Source: Anseranas semipalmata
Taxonomy: Eukaryota > Chordata > Aves > Anseriformes > Anseranatidae
Assembly (NCBI GenBank): GCA_013399115.1
Contig: VXAA01005226.1
Coordinates: 118,509-182,508, forward strand
DNA: 64,000 nucleotides
Reading direction: 5' to 3'
The notes under the pieces were generated by a model. That model was given only the letters and a program-made list of their open reading frames with translations. It did not search any database and was not told the origin of the DNA. This document shows, piece by piece, positions 1-11,692 of this stretch. A program made the position numbers and the translations under genes. Within the stretch, counting starts at the first letter, position 1. Each line of letters starts with the position of its first letter.

Positions 1-2033
1 AATCAGCCTTCCCAAGTGTTCTAGTGAAATCATGAATGAAAGAATTGGCATGCCAGGCAAATGCCTTCTAGTCTGTCTCCTGCAGCCTTCCTTTCTCTGG
101 AACATTCATCATCTTCCTTTTTGTATTTTGCAGATACTTTCTTGTGAACACTGAGGCAGAGCACTAAGAGCTACCATCACATCTTTCCTTGCAGTGAGAA
201 AATTACTTCAGCTGGAGCCCAGCTTTCCCCTCCTCTGCTGTGTGCAAGTCTGGTGCTTCACGAGCTACATTCACAAGCTTCTGCGTGTGCCGCAGTGGTC
301 CTATGTGGTTTTCCATAAATGATCATATACATCTACTTGGAGCAGGAGAGCCTCTGCAGGCAGGCATGCCACCTCAGTCCCAAGTAGTCAGAACCTAGGA
401 GGTGAGGGGTGTGTTTCAGGGTCTAAAGCAGGGACAGACACCTAAGAAACACAAGGAACAAAAATAAGGCTACCAAGGAGCTGATTTCATTGAGTGCCCA
501 ATGAATGTATTTGATGAGGACTTCACATCCTTTTGGAGAGAAGTGCCTGGGACTGGTTAGGTCGAAATATGAATCCTTTCAAGAGTCCAGGTAGAAACTG
601 TGGAACCTCAGGTTCAGAAATGGGGCTGCTCAGGGCACCTGATTTGTGCTGTCAGACTTTTTCTTTTCTAGAACTCCCAACAGTTTGTGTTCTCTATTTG
701 TTCAACACAAGAAATCTCCTTACTGCAAAGGATTAGGTGAAGAAGTTCGCTGGCAGCTCCTTGCCTGGCCTGTTGTTCTGTTAAGACAATGCCAGGGCAT
801 AGATCACTGAGCAATTACAATCATCGGTGACAGAATTTAGAAACTGCATTTTTTGCTGTTAACTTGCCATTACATTATATGGTTTCTGTGCTGCAGCTCT
901 TTCATCTTGTGCAAGATCAGCCTCTTCCTCCTTAGCTATGACTGTTGTCCTTTCCTTGTCAGTCTGGTCACAAAATTGTCATCTGATGAACAAAATATCT
1001 CTGTACAATCTATGTCACATGCTTTGCATGACAACAGAAGGTCATGTCTTACTGTGGATTTAGTACATGGCCCTTAACCGATAGTTCAAAATGATGTGTA
1101 AAAAAGACATGAAGAAATTGTGTTTTCTGCTGGTCATTTGTAGCTTTGTGTTTTCTTTTGTTCTGTTTTGGTTTTCTTTTGTTTCTTTTTAAATTCTTTT
1201 TCATGTTTCTGTGGGTTTAGTTTTGCCTGATATTTATTCTTTGCGTGATAATCATTGCTATAAATATTGCCCTCCCAGAGCTTTTCTGCAATGTTTTCAT
1301 CCATGCATTTATGGATAAAAGTCATTTTCAACACTAAACTCCTTTCACAACTTTATTCATGTGTGGTTCTTCTCTGTATGCCAGATAGCTGCTCCCTCGC
1401 TCACGGTTTATAAAATACTGCGGCACTCAGGACACCAAGCTAGATTATATATGATAAAAGGCAGGAACTGTAGTGTGTTTTTATGTTTATGATTGCACTG
1501 GAAAAGAGAAAGATACAGTTGTGAAAACTGCTGTTCTGAACAAGGACACCCTGATGTAAGTGAATCCTACGTCAGGGGACCAACTCCTTCCTATCAAAGA
1601 GTCACCCTGAAATTCAGGATGTCAGGACAGCCAGGACAAGGATTTCAGACTCAAAAAGTGAAAATTCAAGACAAATTACAGATTTAAGCCTGAATTCTGG
1701 GCAGAGTACGTGAAGTGAACTGTTTCATTGTTCATGGAGACAAAGTTAGTGTGTCCATATATCACACACACTCTGCAAGCATGTCAGCCCCACACCATTC
1801 TCCCCACAACCTTTTACAGACCACTTTATTTATTTCATACTTGTGAAACTGCAAAGGAAATGATCTTCAGCTATTGCAGACAGCAGAATGGGCAATGTAA
1901 ATGGTAATGAGAGTCCTGCTATGTATGGACTTGGCAGCTTGGGCTGTCTGAGGCAAATAGCATTACTTGATCATCCTTTCATTTTCTCCACCAAAATCTG
2001 TTAGTGCTCAAAATGCTAATGCTCATGTGGAGA
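1..2033. other. Intergenic, nothing recognised
   Basis: Unique-looking AT-rich sequence. Open frames are short, lack coding-like composition and are not bounded by convincing splice sites. No interspersed repeat was recognised. Confidence 0.6.
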
Positions 2034-2190
2034 AGAAAAAATAAAGAGAGAGGAGGGCTTTGTTTCCTCCTAATGCATCTGTTCCTTCTGCTTGCTTACA
2101 GAGAGGGGCATGCTCATCTGACAGCATCATCAATATGACCTTTCTGTATAAGCAAGCAGAAGGAACAGATGCATCAGAAGGAAATGGAGA
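2034..2190. repeat. Long inverted repeat (hairpin-forming)
   Basis: The 25 bases at 2074-2098 are the exact reverse complement of 2149-2173, separated by a 50-base spacer. Outside the perfect arms, pairing continues imperfectly for roughly another 16 bases on each side. The pair could fold as a hairpin or cruciform, and a transcript through it would be pre-miRNA-like in size. It could equally be a decayed foldback transposon. Nothing in the spacer is recognisable. Confidence 0.85.
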
Positions 2191-4089
2191 CTTATTTATT
2201 TATTTTTTTTCATTTGAGTATTGCTGTTCTGGATAGTAGCAGATTTGAATTACAAAAAATATGCCCCTTGTGCATTTTGCCTGTGAGTGGGCTCACATCA
2301 GCCTCAGCTCTGTTTACAAGGGTATGCCTGAGTCAGGTAAAAACAGGCCAGCTATAGCAGCATTGTGGCTGTGACAGCAGGGAGTTCCATAAATGCACAC
2401 ATAGATTCAGGCATGCGTAGTAAATGAGTTTTTTGTGCTTTCTACATTCCTGTTGAGATCTTCAGAGTAATTTCGCTACCAAAGATAGCATTTATGTTCT
2501 AAGTTTGCAGAGGGACTGAGGCTGATATGGAAGTAAACTGACCAAAGTCATGGCTTCAATAATGAAGATTGAAGCCAAGGTCAAGCTTCGCATTTTCCAG
2601 AAGCGCCTGGACTTTTGATTGTTGGTCAATCTAGTTTAATAGCATATGTCATGGCAGAGAATAGAGCAGAGAAAACAACCTTCTGTGTTTGTGCTGTCCA
2701 GGTACATTTTGCCAGAGGGAATGCAAACTCTGGGAGAAGAAAAAATATTTTTTTTCTGGAGACCCGTTGGCACACTACTTTTTGATTATAAGAATTCTAT
2801 TGCTCTGCCTATAGATTTCTATTAGCAAACTAATTTAGGGTGTCAAGGTGTGCAAGCGAGCTTTTGGTTTTGTTTTGCTTGCCTGTTCTTCTTAAGCAGA
2901 ATTTCATGCAAAGAACAACAGACGATGCATTTAGCAGTTTGATATTCTTTCCTGTAGCATGTCTGGGGATTTTCCCAGTGTTCATTTGATGGCATTAAAA
3001 ATGAATGGGATGACTAAATGGCTTACAATTTTACATATTCAGTTAACACGAAAGCAATTACTAATGTGTATAATTATCTCCAGAATTACTTGGATCATAT
3101 AAATGGCATTCAAACCAACCATTTTTAACTGTGTTCCAGGGGATGTGTCATTACATAATACGTAGTAAGAACAATATCCTACAGTCTGAGCTCAGTATTA
3201 TTGCCCTTTCAGAATTTACTTCTCAGATTACCCTCCTGGAGAATGATAACTTTTTATTTTAACCAGTATTTAGAGTGCTTCCAGATTTCAGCAGGGGATT
3301 GGGTACTGAATACAGCCAATCTCTTTCACTTTAATATGAGTCTCAGATCTAACAACACTGGGATTAATGCTCGATCTAACAACACTGGGATCAATGCTCG
3401 ATCCATTTTTCTCTGAATTAAGAGGACCACACTGAGACCAGTGAGTGGTTTGACCTTGCATGACTGAGACCTAGGCAGTGAGAAGAGACAGAGAAAATGG
3501 TCAAGCATGAAAAAGAAAAAGGAACTTAGGTTAAATGCAGGATAGATAGATCAATGGTGAAGGCCAACATAGATCAATGGTGAAGGCCAACAGATAGGGG
3601 AGTATGATTCATGGGCAGGGTTAAAGAAAGTGACTGGTGGAAGAAGGAATGGGGATAGGTATGATCTGGATGGTACAGCAAGCACTAGAATGAAGTTCTA
3701 TCTGAAGCCATGGTGCAAACCTGTTTTAGATTTTAAGAAATATGAGAAGAAGCTGAGCACAAGCTGCACTTCACTTTCCATACTTTTCTTCATTGCGATG
3801 GTTAATAATAAGAGTTATCATTGTTTGACTGTGGCTGCAAGGAAGAAGAACCACAGGTGCAAATTTCAGCTACATCCACTTTTCTGGTGTACCAAAATCT
3901 CACACCAGGTTTGAAGTGAAGATAGTATGAAGATAGTTTTCTGTTTGCTAATGCTTATTCTTCACAGTTGATCCTTTTCTGAGGTATAATAATAATGAAG
4001 TTTGCCTTGGCTCTCTGTTGGGGAGCAGCAAGAGAGGGCTGGAAACCAGGTATCATCAAGGCAGGCAGGGGCCTCACCAACAAGCAGCA
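2191..4089. other. Intergenic with two short direct duplications
   Basis: No gene recognised. A 27-bp unit is repeated in tandem at 3346-3372 and 3373-3399 with one mismatch. A 23-bp unit is repeated at about 3547-3592. Both look like small local slippage duplications. The short open frames across them are not otherwise coding-like. Confidence 0.6.
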
Positions 4090-4622
4090 TGTGGTGGGCT
4101 GACCACAGCCAGCCACCAAGCACCAACACAGCTGCTCCCTCAGTGCCTCCACCCCCAGAAAGACAGGGAAGAGAACAGGAAGAACAAAAGCAAGAAGACT
4201 CATGAGTTGAGATATGGACAGTTTAATAAGTAAAGAAAAGAGAAAAAATAACAACAAGAAACACAAAGGAAATCACTCCTCACCTCCCACAAGTAGTCTG
4301 ATGCCCAGCCAGTCTCAGAGCAGTGGCCACCAAGGAAGTCAATGCCTTCCCTTCTTCTTCCTCTACCGCAGTTGCTATTGGTGAGTATGACATTATTTGG
4401 TAAGGAATATACCTTTGGCAAGTTCAGGTGAACTGTCCCATCTGTGTCCCCTCCCAGTGTCTTGTCCACCCACAGCCTACTCACTAGGGAGCAGCAAGCA
4501 CTGCCCTGCAGTAGCCAAAACATCGGTGTGCTAATAGCACTGTTTTAGCCACAAATCCAGAACATATTACCGTACAGGCTGCCACAAAGAATGTTAATTC
4601 CATCCCAGCAAGACCCAGTGCA
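4090..4622 (+). mobile_element. Solo LTR of an avian endogenous retrovirus (copy 1)
   Basis: The element starts TGTGGTGGGCTGACC and ends in CCAGCAAGACCCAGTGCA, giving the TG...CA ends expected of an LTR. It shares a collinear set of blocks with the copy at 18966-19477: a GGTTGAGATA-like block, a block around GGTAAGGAATATACCTTTGG, CTGTGTCCCCTCCCAG, and a CATCCCAGC 3' end. No gag, pol or env lies beside it, so it is a solo LTR left by recombination. The exact ERV class (K or L type) cannot be fixed by eye. No clean target-site duplication was found. Confidence 0.8.
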
Positions 4623-7600
4623 GCGTGCAATCCCACAGTGCCTTAGGAAGGCAAGTAGAGCAGGCTGGTGTTGGCCAACAGTCAGCGATTGCCAGACAAA
4701 TATGAAGTGACAGTACAGCTTCAGCATCGAGGCAGGAAGTCAAGTCAGTGGGTCAGGATTATTTCAGCAAGGATTACTTCTCAGGTAGGCACAGGAAAAA
4801 ATCTCAAGCAAAAGCCAAGTGCAGGGCCACCAGACCAAACTGGGTAGGCCATCAAGCCAAGGTGGGGAGCCCCCCAACAAGGTGTTTTTTACAGCTCCTT
4901 CTCACACCACTCTGTTAACAGCATCTGACACAGGATTAGGCAGCTGCATTGTCTCACAGCCAGCCTTCAGCACAAGCAGCCAAACCTCCAGGAGATGGTG
5001 GGGAGAGGTTGAAGAGCCTGTTGGTCCACTCAGAGTCCTGCCATTTCTGTGCTGGATTGAGCAAAATTATTTCTGCTTTGCCCCCTTGCTCAGGAAAAAC
5101 CTTTCACAGCTAATTGCTGAACTGTATACAATACTTTTCCTTGGATTTATTCTGCTGGAAGGATTTCATTAATTATGAAGTATGGCTGAATACAGACATT
5201 GTATAAAAGAATGTGTTAGCGATTCAACTCCTCAAATATAGGTAGGTATGAAATACATAGATAGCGTGATCAACATTATACCGGCACATGGACCACAGGA
5301 CAGCCCAGCTTTGAGGATCTGAAAAGATAAATACTTAGTTCGATAGGAGTTACAGTCTGACCAGAACTGAGCACTTACACAATTATCCCTAAAATCTGGG
5401 GAAATCTCTTTGCAGGAATTATATGGAATGTTACCATAGCTGAAGACATTCATGTAATTTCCCTTTCCCTTCCCCCAGACTTGCCCTACATTATGCTGGA
5501 CTACTTTATTATCAGCAGACTTATAAGCAACACCAAATGACTATGATCTTCACCAGATAGGCCAGCTTGGTAGCACTGGTCAGTAAGAAAAGACAGTGAC
5601 AAGGGTTACTTCTTCAAGCAACAGATTTTTATTTTAGTTACAGGAGTCCAGTAATCAGAAGGGAGAAACAAGGTACTTGTTGCCTCATCGAGTCCTTTGC
5701 CAGTTTTCCTAAAGACTTTGGTAGATCCAACTTAAGCCAACTCTTTCTGGTGGCAGAGATACAAACAGCTTCTCTGCAGACCCCACCTCTTGCCACGTTT
5801 TCCTCAAAATTCTTCTGAAGGGCCAAAGATTTGTTTAAGCTCTTTCACCTTGAGGGACCCTGGCTCTTTTATCAGGTATATATGTAGCATACTGCCCGGA
5901 GAAAGATATCAGAAAGCTGTTATTTTGGGAACAATTCAACCTTTTTAGAATCTGGCCTTTTGCATTGTATCTCTGTTGTATCGTACCTCTAACTGCTGTC
6001 TTTGAAAATCATGGACTGAGAAGACTGTATTGTAAGAGCAGGAGTGGACCTGGTAACACCAGGGGAAGGCCAGGATTTTCAGAAGGCTTCAGGACTTGCT
6101 GATGGTCCCCTGGAGTCCCACTTTTTAAAAGAGGCAGAACGGATTCTGGAACCATTGGGAATTTTGGACAAAGGTTTTTATGGAAATTATTAAAGGCAAA
6201 AATGTTTGTTCAACATTGGCAAAGTCAATGTCTGCTCTTTTGTTTAAAAAAATGCCATCAATCTGAGGCATCACTAGCATTCCTTGATAGCCGTAGCTTT
6301 TTAACCCTCCCAAATCAACTTTTTACCTGTCTGAATCTGGACATCACAGCACTTCTGCAGCAAAGATTGCCAGACTACAAATTATGGCAACGCACAGGGA
6401 TATGAAGGAGAAAGCATACCCTTGTGTGAATTCTGGGAGTCTGGAATGGGAAAAAGCTGACCTCAAGCTGTTGTGATGCAGCAACCGACAGTGGGGCCTT
6501 AGACAGAAGGGTTGGAAACCTTATACACTGAGCATAACAAGCAGCATGCATGAAAATAGCTTTTACATAGTGAAGAGAAAACAGAGATTCCCAGAACGGA
6601 TGTGGTTCCTGAGGGAGCAAGACTCGATTGTTTCATTCCACTTTCCAAGGTCGCAAAGAATATAATCCATCTGATGGAGAAAATATACACTCCTGCAAAA
6701 GTTTATATACACATACATGAGCATATGTTGAACTGATTAAACACAGTTCAGTTAGTTTATTCTAGTTTTGCTTTGTTACATCTGTAAATGGAAAAAATAT
6801 GGCATCTGATAATAAATCAACAGGCAACTGAAAGTGACCAGACATCAAATACATTTTCTGCTCAAAGGTTTTTTGAAGGCTGCTAAAGTATTTCCCTCTC
6901 CTAAAGAGCAGCTGATCCTTCAGTGAAGGACCAGACCCCTCAATCCTGAATTCCAGCTCCAGTTATGGGCAGGGCACCACAGTAACTTGTATTTCTTTGG
7001 CTGCAATAGTCTTAAGGGATAACAGCCATCAATCCAGTACTGGTGGGAGAGTGACATAAGACAGAAGTTTTGAAACTTGTGACCTGTTCAGCTCTCGCTC
7101 ACTCTAAAGGTGTAATTACCTCAATTCAGGGAGCTTCTTGTGTTTTTGAAATGAATCAAATAAAGGTGAAGTTATGAGAATGTTAAACGTTTTCATTTCT
7201 TTTAATATACACTTTGTATAGGTGAAGAAAAGAAGCTTCTGCTAAAATATTCTACTAAAACATTTCATTCATGCCCTGTTTTATGCCTTGAATACATTTT
7301 AATATAGTTTATGTCCTTGTAATCTAAAATCATTTGTACAAAAAATCTTGTAGAGGAATTTCCTTCTTCCCTCTCCCCTTCAGTATCACACCTGTGAAAA
7401 CAAGTTGTTAGACTCTTTCACAGTGCACAACTTATTGGCCATGGTGGGTTGTTATTGAGACAGTTTGAGGAAAAAAGAGGAAGGAAGGAATACTTGTGCT
7501 CTAATGGTTAGAGAGAGGGACAACTGAGGAAAATCTTAATGAAGCTTCATGGCATGACATTTAGGTTAAAGACCAAAGTAAGGCTCAGGAGAGAAAATAA

Positions 7601-7724
7601 AAAAAAACAGTAGCTTCTGAAAGATGGGTCTTTCTAGCCTGAAAAAGCCAGAGACTACTACAATCCCATATAGCCATGCTGAAAAGTCATCAGTCTCCCT
7701 GTCTCAGCAAAGTCCTGACACAAT
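4623..7724. other. Intergenic, nothing recognised
   Basis: No coding exon or known repeat was identified. Open frames are short and overlap in several frames. The right end approaches the 3' end of the GPR141-like gene. Confidence 0.55.
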
Positions 7725-7730
7725 TTTATT
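7725..7730 (-). promoter_or_regulatory. Possible polyadenylation signal of the GPR141-like gene
   Basis: AATAAA on the minus strand, about 55 bases past the stop codon of the GPR141-like receptor. It is correctly oriented and the first such hexamer downstream. Distance and hexamer are the only evidence; a more distal signal may be used. Confidence 0.3.
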
Positions 7731-7785
7731 TCGGCCAAGAGCCAGTATTGACACAGTGTGGCTGGATTTCCTGATATTTCACAGT

Positions 7786-8649
7786 TCAATGGGCTATTCC
7801 TGCTATGAAGCACAACATATCCAAGCAGCACATTGTTGTTAAAGCTAAAAAAAATTCATTGTATGGGAGAAGTTTATGGTCTTTATCCAGGTGGAAGTTT
7901 TGGATGTAATATACTCTGAACACATGATGAGGCATAAAGCACATTAATGTTACCAAGATGAAGAAGAAACTCTTTGCCTGAGCCCTGAATTCCACGTGGG
8001 AGTTGATGTCAGGCCAGTATTTCACAGCCAGTCTACAGATCACAGATAACTGGATTACAGTGAGCACAGCACAAACTACCACCGAAATTCCAACCAAGCA
8101 GTAGTTTACTACCACCATGGGTGTCTTTTGCATCTCCTGCTGGAACTGAAAGCACTGGGAGGAAGGGTATGTTTTAGAGGTGCCATAGTAGGAGAGAAAA
8201 ACAGGTGCAATCACCAGTGCTCCCAGCAACCAGACAGCAGTCACCCAAGTTGTAGTGTAGCACTTCTTAAACTCAAGTCGGAAGAGACGTATTACGATGA
8301 TAGCAATGTAAAACGCAAAGGTGGTGTACATGTGGAGGTAGATGATGCCACTTGCTAGCCTGCAGGTGAATGTCCCAAATTTCCATTCTTGTAAAATGTA
8401 ATAGCTGAGGCGGAAGGGGATGCTGAGTAGCAGAAAGGTATGCAGTACCAGCAGGTTGATGATGATAATGGTCATCACAGACTGTGATTTCCTTCGAAAC
8501 AACTGATGGGACATCCCGATGACCCCGAGGGTGCCACCAGCCAGGTCAATGCTGTACAGGATTATGAGAACAGAGTGGAACCTCTCTGAGGTGTCCAGCA
8601 GTGTCTCATTGGAGGAATGGTTATTCTGGGTTAAGCTGCTATTAGGCAT
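7786..8649 (-). CDS. GPR141-like class A G-protein-coupled receptor
   Basis: A 287-residue seven-helix receptor. The start chosen is the ATG at 8649-8647 (MPNSSL); the frame extends four codons upstream only to a GTG. A strong acceptor (pyrimidine run then CTTTCAG) ends at 8677, so this is one coding exon behind a 5' UTR intron. The N-terminus has three N-glycosylation sequons (N3, N10, N14). Cys96 and Cys166 are the usual TM3-ECL2 disulphide pair. GPR141-type features are His70 where class A receptors usually have the TM2 Asp, IRL at 120-122 in place of DRY, CFMPHH at the TM6 bend, and DMLCF in place of NPxxY. It parallels the second receptor helix by helix but is clearly diverged. The protein stops right after TM7, with no helix 8 or cytoplasmic tail, whereas GPR141 has about 20 more residues. 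It is probably a tandem paralogue; the ligand is unknown. Confidence 0.9.
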   Translation of the reverse strand: MPNSSLTQNNHSSNETLLDTSERFHSVLIILYSIDLAGGTLGVIGMSHQLFRRKSQSVMTIIIINLLVLHTFLLLSIPFRLSYYILQEWKFGTFTCRLASGIIYLHMYTTFAFYIAIIVIRLFRLEFKKCYTTTWVTAVWLLGALVIAPVFLSYYGTSKTYPSSQCFQFQQEMQKTPMVVVNYCLVGISVVVCAVLTVIQLSVICRLAVKYWPDINSHVEFRAQAKSFFFILVTLMCFMPHHVFRVYYIQNFHLDKDHKLLPYNEFFLALTTMCCLDMLCFIAGIAH

Positions 8650-8676
8650 CCTCTTAAGCACCTCTTTTGAAGGTTA
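8650..8676 (-). other. 5' UTR part of the GPR141-like coding exon and its acceptor
   Basis: The minus-strand sequence reads a pyrimidine-rich run ending TTTCAG at 8677, then about 27 bases before the ATG. An in-frame TAA just after the acceptor blocks any coding extension. The upstream 5' UTR exon or exons lie at higher coordinates and were not located with certainty. The exon at 11599-11692 is one candidate. Confidence 0.65.
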
Positions 8677-8679
8677 CTG

Positions 8680-10828
8680 AAAGTGAAAAATGGGAATTCT
8701 TAAAATAGACACATTTTCTTTGTTTCTTCTATAACTATAGAATGTCACAGATTCATGAAGTGACATTTTAGTGAATTGTGCCTGAAATAATGTTATCCCA
8801 TGTATATATAACCTTATTGTAGTTGTCATGCTGCACACGATGACAGCAATAAGCTGTGCCTCTTGGTGTTAAAACCATATCATATATAATAATAAATGAG
8901 TTTTTAATTTACTAAACTGCATGCCAAGATTTTTTTTTTCAGTTATTTGCCTCTCTCAGCCTTTTGAAATAGGCAAGACACTGACTGTAAATTCTACAAG
9001 TTTAATTTGCACCTATGTTATAAAGCTAAAATTGAAGGTGGGAAAAATACTGAAATGTAAAGAGGTTGCATGTATAATTTGTGTATAATTTATGAAGACA
9101 CCAAAGCGATCTTTTTAGCGTCTTGCTGGATGACTGCAAGGCACCCATAAGGCAGCAATAGTTTCAGTTTCTAGATTTGCAGAGCACAGTGTAAATACGT
9201 ATCAGCAGATGAAAAGTCAATTTCTTCTTGCTTCAGCTCCAGGTCTTTTTGTTACAGAATTTCTCCTGCACTACTCTATTATGAAAAATAAAGAAAGGCT
9301 ACAAATTAACTTAGTATCTTTTTTTTTTTTTTTTTTTTTTTCAAGGATATAACCCTATTAGCACTTCTTGAGCATAGCCACGTACATCTGCATTCATATT
9401 TAGATGTAAGGCTTGCACACAGGTTTCTGTTTACACAAAAGTATACAGGGATAGCATGCAGGGTACATGCATATTTTGCTAATGAAATCTTTCCCTACCT
9501 TAGAGTGAGTTTTAAAAGAATGAAGTGACAGCTGAAAAATGGTTTCTTAGAAAGGTAGTGTATTCTTTCTCTGATTCCTCTCGAGTTTGAAATCAGTAAT
9601 GTGGCATTAATCAGCAATTCTTAATTCTGTTGCACTCATCTATAAGATTATTACAAAGCACATTTCTAGTATTAGGGTCACATTTTTCCTAGTAATTGAT
9701 TGTACCTGAAGAACATTTTCAGAGAAACTTCTTCTTTATAAAGCATCAGTCAAAGCATCTTTAGAATGCCATTGAAGTGTTGTGTCCAAAACTGATGTAA
9801 ACCATTCTACTCCAATTTAAAATTCATGTTCTTAGAAGGATCAAATGTTTAAAATTGTTGCCCATCTAATATTCTTGAGACAGGCATAAGAAATTTGCTT
9901 TTCTATCAACCTTGCTCCAAGAAAAGTTTTATGAGCTTTAACAAGATGACTACCTGCTCTTGACACAAAATAACTTTCCACTGTGTGTTGTTAATATTTC
10001 AAACTTGCTTAAATAGGTACAATCATTTCTTATATAATATTTCTTATATATTATATTTCTTATATAAAATATTTATTATATATTATTATAAACAACATCA
10101 TTACAGCCCAGATACCAACAGTTTATATTACTCAGAAATAGATTATATTTTTTTTGCTATTTATAGAAATAAAATACTTAAATTTTACCTTATAATCTCT
10201 TATTTTTGCAATTTCCCCCCTCTTTATTGCCATTTCATGCATCCACAGCATACAGCATATATAGTCAGTGTGAATAAAAGAGCCTTGGCTGTTACTGTTA
10301 GCCCAAAAACAGTTGAGTGTTTTCTCAGCCTGCATACAGGAAGGCACAAGCCGTTTCTTTGCTTCACAGAGATAGCAATCAAATATTTTCAACATCTAAT
10401 GCTACTCTGTTGTTCATGCAGAAAGAAATGCTGGAAAGTTGCTGAGCTGTCAGAGATCATCATTATGCTTTGACATGTAGGACGGACCCACCTGGCTGGA
10501 CAGCTTCTGTCTACAGCTTGGTCAGTCTTAAAGTTAAGATGGGCAGTGATTCCCTAAGCTGTATAACCATGACAAGTTACTGGATTTTGCTGCTAAGCAA
10601 GTAAGTGAAGAAATATGCATCTGAGCAGAGGATTTGTCTCCAGTACTTGTTTTATATATAATAGTTAATCAAAATGTGTCAGAATAACAAAGTGTTTAGC
10701 AGATTTAGAAAACAACTTCACTTGAATGCCCTGTCTTCAAGAATTCATAGGAGATTTCTCGCTGTTTAAATTGCGTAAGTAAAATAAACTTCATACACAT
10801 ATATAAAGCAACTTAAGAGTTCCCACTG

Positions 10829-10859
<31 letters not shown>

Positions 10860-11202
10860 CAACAACAAAAAAAACAGACAGAGGCCAGTGATGCTTGAAG
10901 GTTATGTCTGAATGACAGACATCAGTGCTGACCCCAAACCACAGCACAGGTAAAAGGTAGCTTACTGTAGAAAGGAAAGCATTGAGTCAGGGATCTTCCA
11001 GGGACAGCAAGAACAAGTTTCCTGACTGGAAACGAAAGAGAAAAAAATATTAGTGGTTTTTGGTTTTTTTTTTTTTAATTAGAGTTCTAAACCACATTCT
11101 GAAATGTCAGTACTCAAACAAGAATGGATAATACATGAAGTTTTGTGAGCAGTAACATAAAACCAATATCCTAGCAGGGCTGAACTAGCATTGCTTCTGC
11201 CA
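8680..11202. other. Intron/intergenic with simple repeats
   Basis: Probably the 5' UTR intron or upstream region of the GPR141-like gene. It holds a 27-base T run near 9319-9345, an AT-rich block at 10027-10094 with repeated TTTCTTATATA-like units, and an (AAAAC)n/(AAC)n stretch near 10835-10865. No coding exon was recognised. Confidence 0.55.
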
Positions 11203-11502
11203 TTATATGCAGTCATCCTCTTCTGTTGAATGTGAGGGTGGTTCCCTCTGAGAGAGTTCTCTCTTATTATTAAGTACAGTCATTAGGAAGAACAAGATAG
11301 GGAGTAAGTAAATGCAAAGACTCAAAAAACCAAGGGCACTAAAAGTCAGGGAGATAAACTGAAAGGCATTTGAACGTGAGCAAAAGCACAGAGAGAATAG
11401 TCTGTGGGACATTCTCAGGATAAGCTCTGAAAACCTTGAGAAAGAAGCTACCATCTCATCTAGACTAGGATTCACAGCAGGAGAGCAAGCTTGCTTTGGA
11501 GA
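11203..11502 (-). CDS. Candidate last exon, small membrane protein
   Basis: An open frame of 99 codons ends in TAA at 11203. It has a plausible acceptor (ACATGCAG, end at 11503) in phase 0 with the donor at 11598. The encoded segment has a Ser/Phe/Arg-rich stretch, one long hydrophobic span (from about FQFISLTF to FFLMTVL, roughly 31 residues) and a short charged tail ending EEDDCI. This fits a single-pass or hairpin membrane protein with an acidic cytoplasmic end. No family recognised. The frame is also open straight through the putative 96-bp intron, giving a 149-codon single-exon alternative. It could also be a chance frame in the 5' region of the GPR141-like gene. Confidence 0.35.
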   Translation of the reverse strand, partial: SPKQACSPAVNPSLDEMVASFSRFSELILRMSHRLFSLCFCSRSNAFQFISLTFSALGFLSLCIYLLPILFFLMTVLNNKRELSQREPPSHSTEEDDCI

Positions 11503-11598
11503 CTGCATGTATTTGTGGCTTGGGGATAAGAGAAATGAGCAATTGCTCCAGCGGACAGAGTGCAGAAGGAAAACAGCTATGTGAATAATGGTACTCAC

Positions 11599-11692
11599 CA
11601 GGTATGGTTCCAGCATCTTAATCCCACATAAGGACAGACTGCTGCCTGACATGGTAGTAATGATGTTTGGATAGCAAAATGATCAGCTGGAT
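11599..11692 (-). CDS. Candidate first coding exon, small membrane protein
   Basis: A 94-bp exon bounded by very good signals on the minus strand: acceptor with a long pyrimidine tract ending TTTTTCTGCAG, and donor CTG|GTGAGT. The ATG at 11652-11650 has A at -3 and opens MSGSSLSLCGIKMLEPYL, 18 codons ending in phase 0, matching the exon at 11203-11502 to give about 117 residues. The splice sites are the strong part of the evidence; coding status is inferred. Alternatively it is a non-coding 5' UTR exon of the GPR141-like gene on the same strand. Confidence 0.4.

Noticed and set aside
1..7700. Search for NME8 exons expected beyond GPR141 by synteny
   Set aside because: No thioredoxin- or NDK-like peptide was found on either strand; NME8 must lie outside the window if synteny holds.
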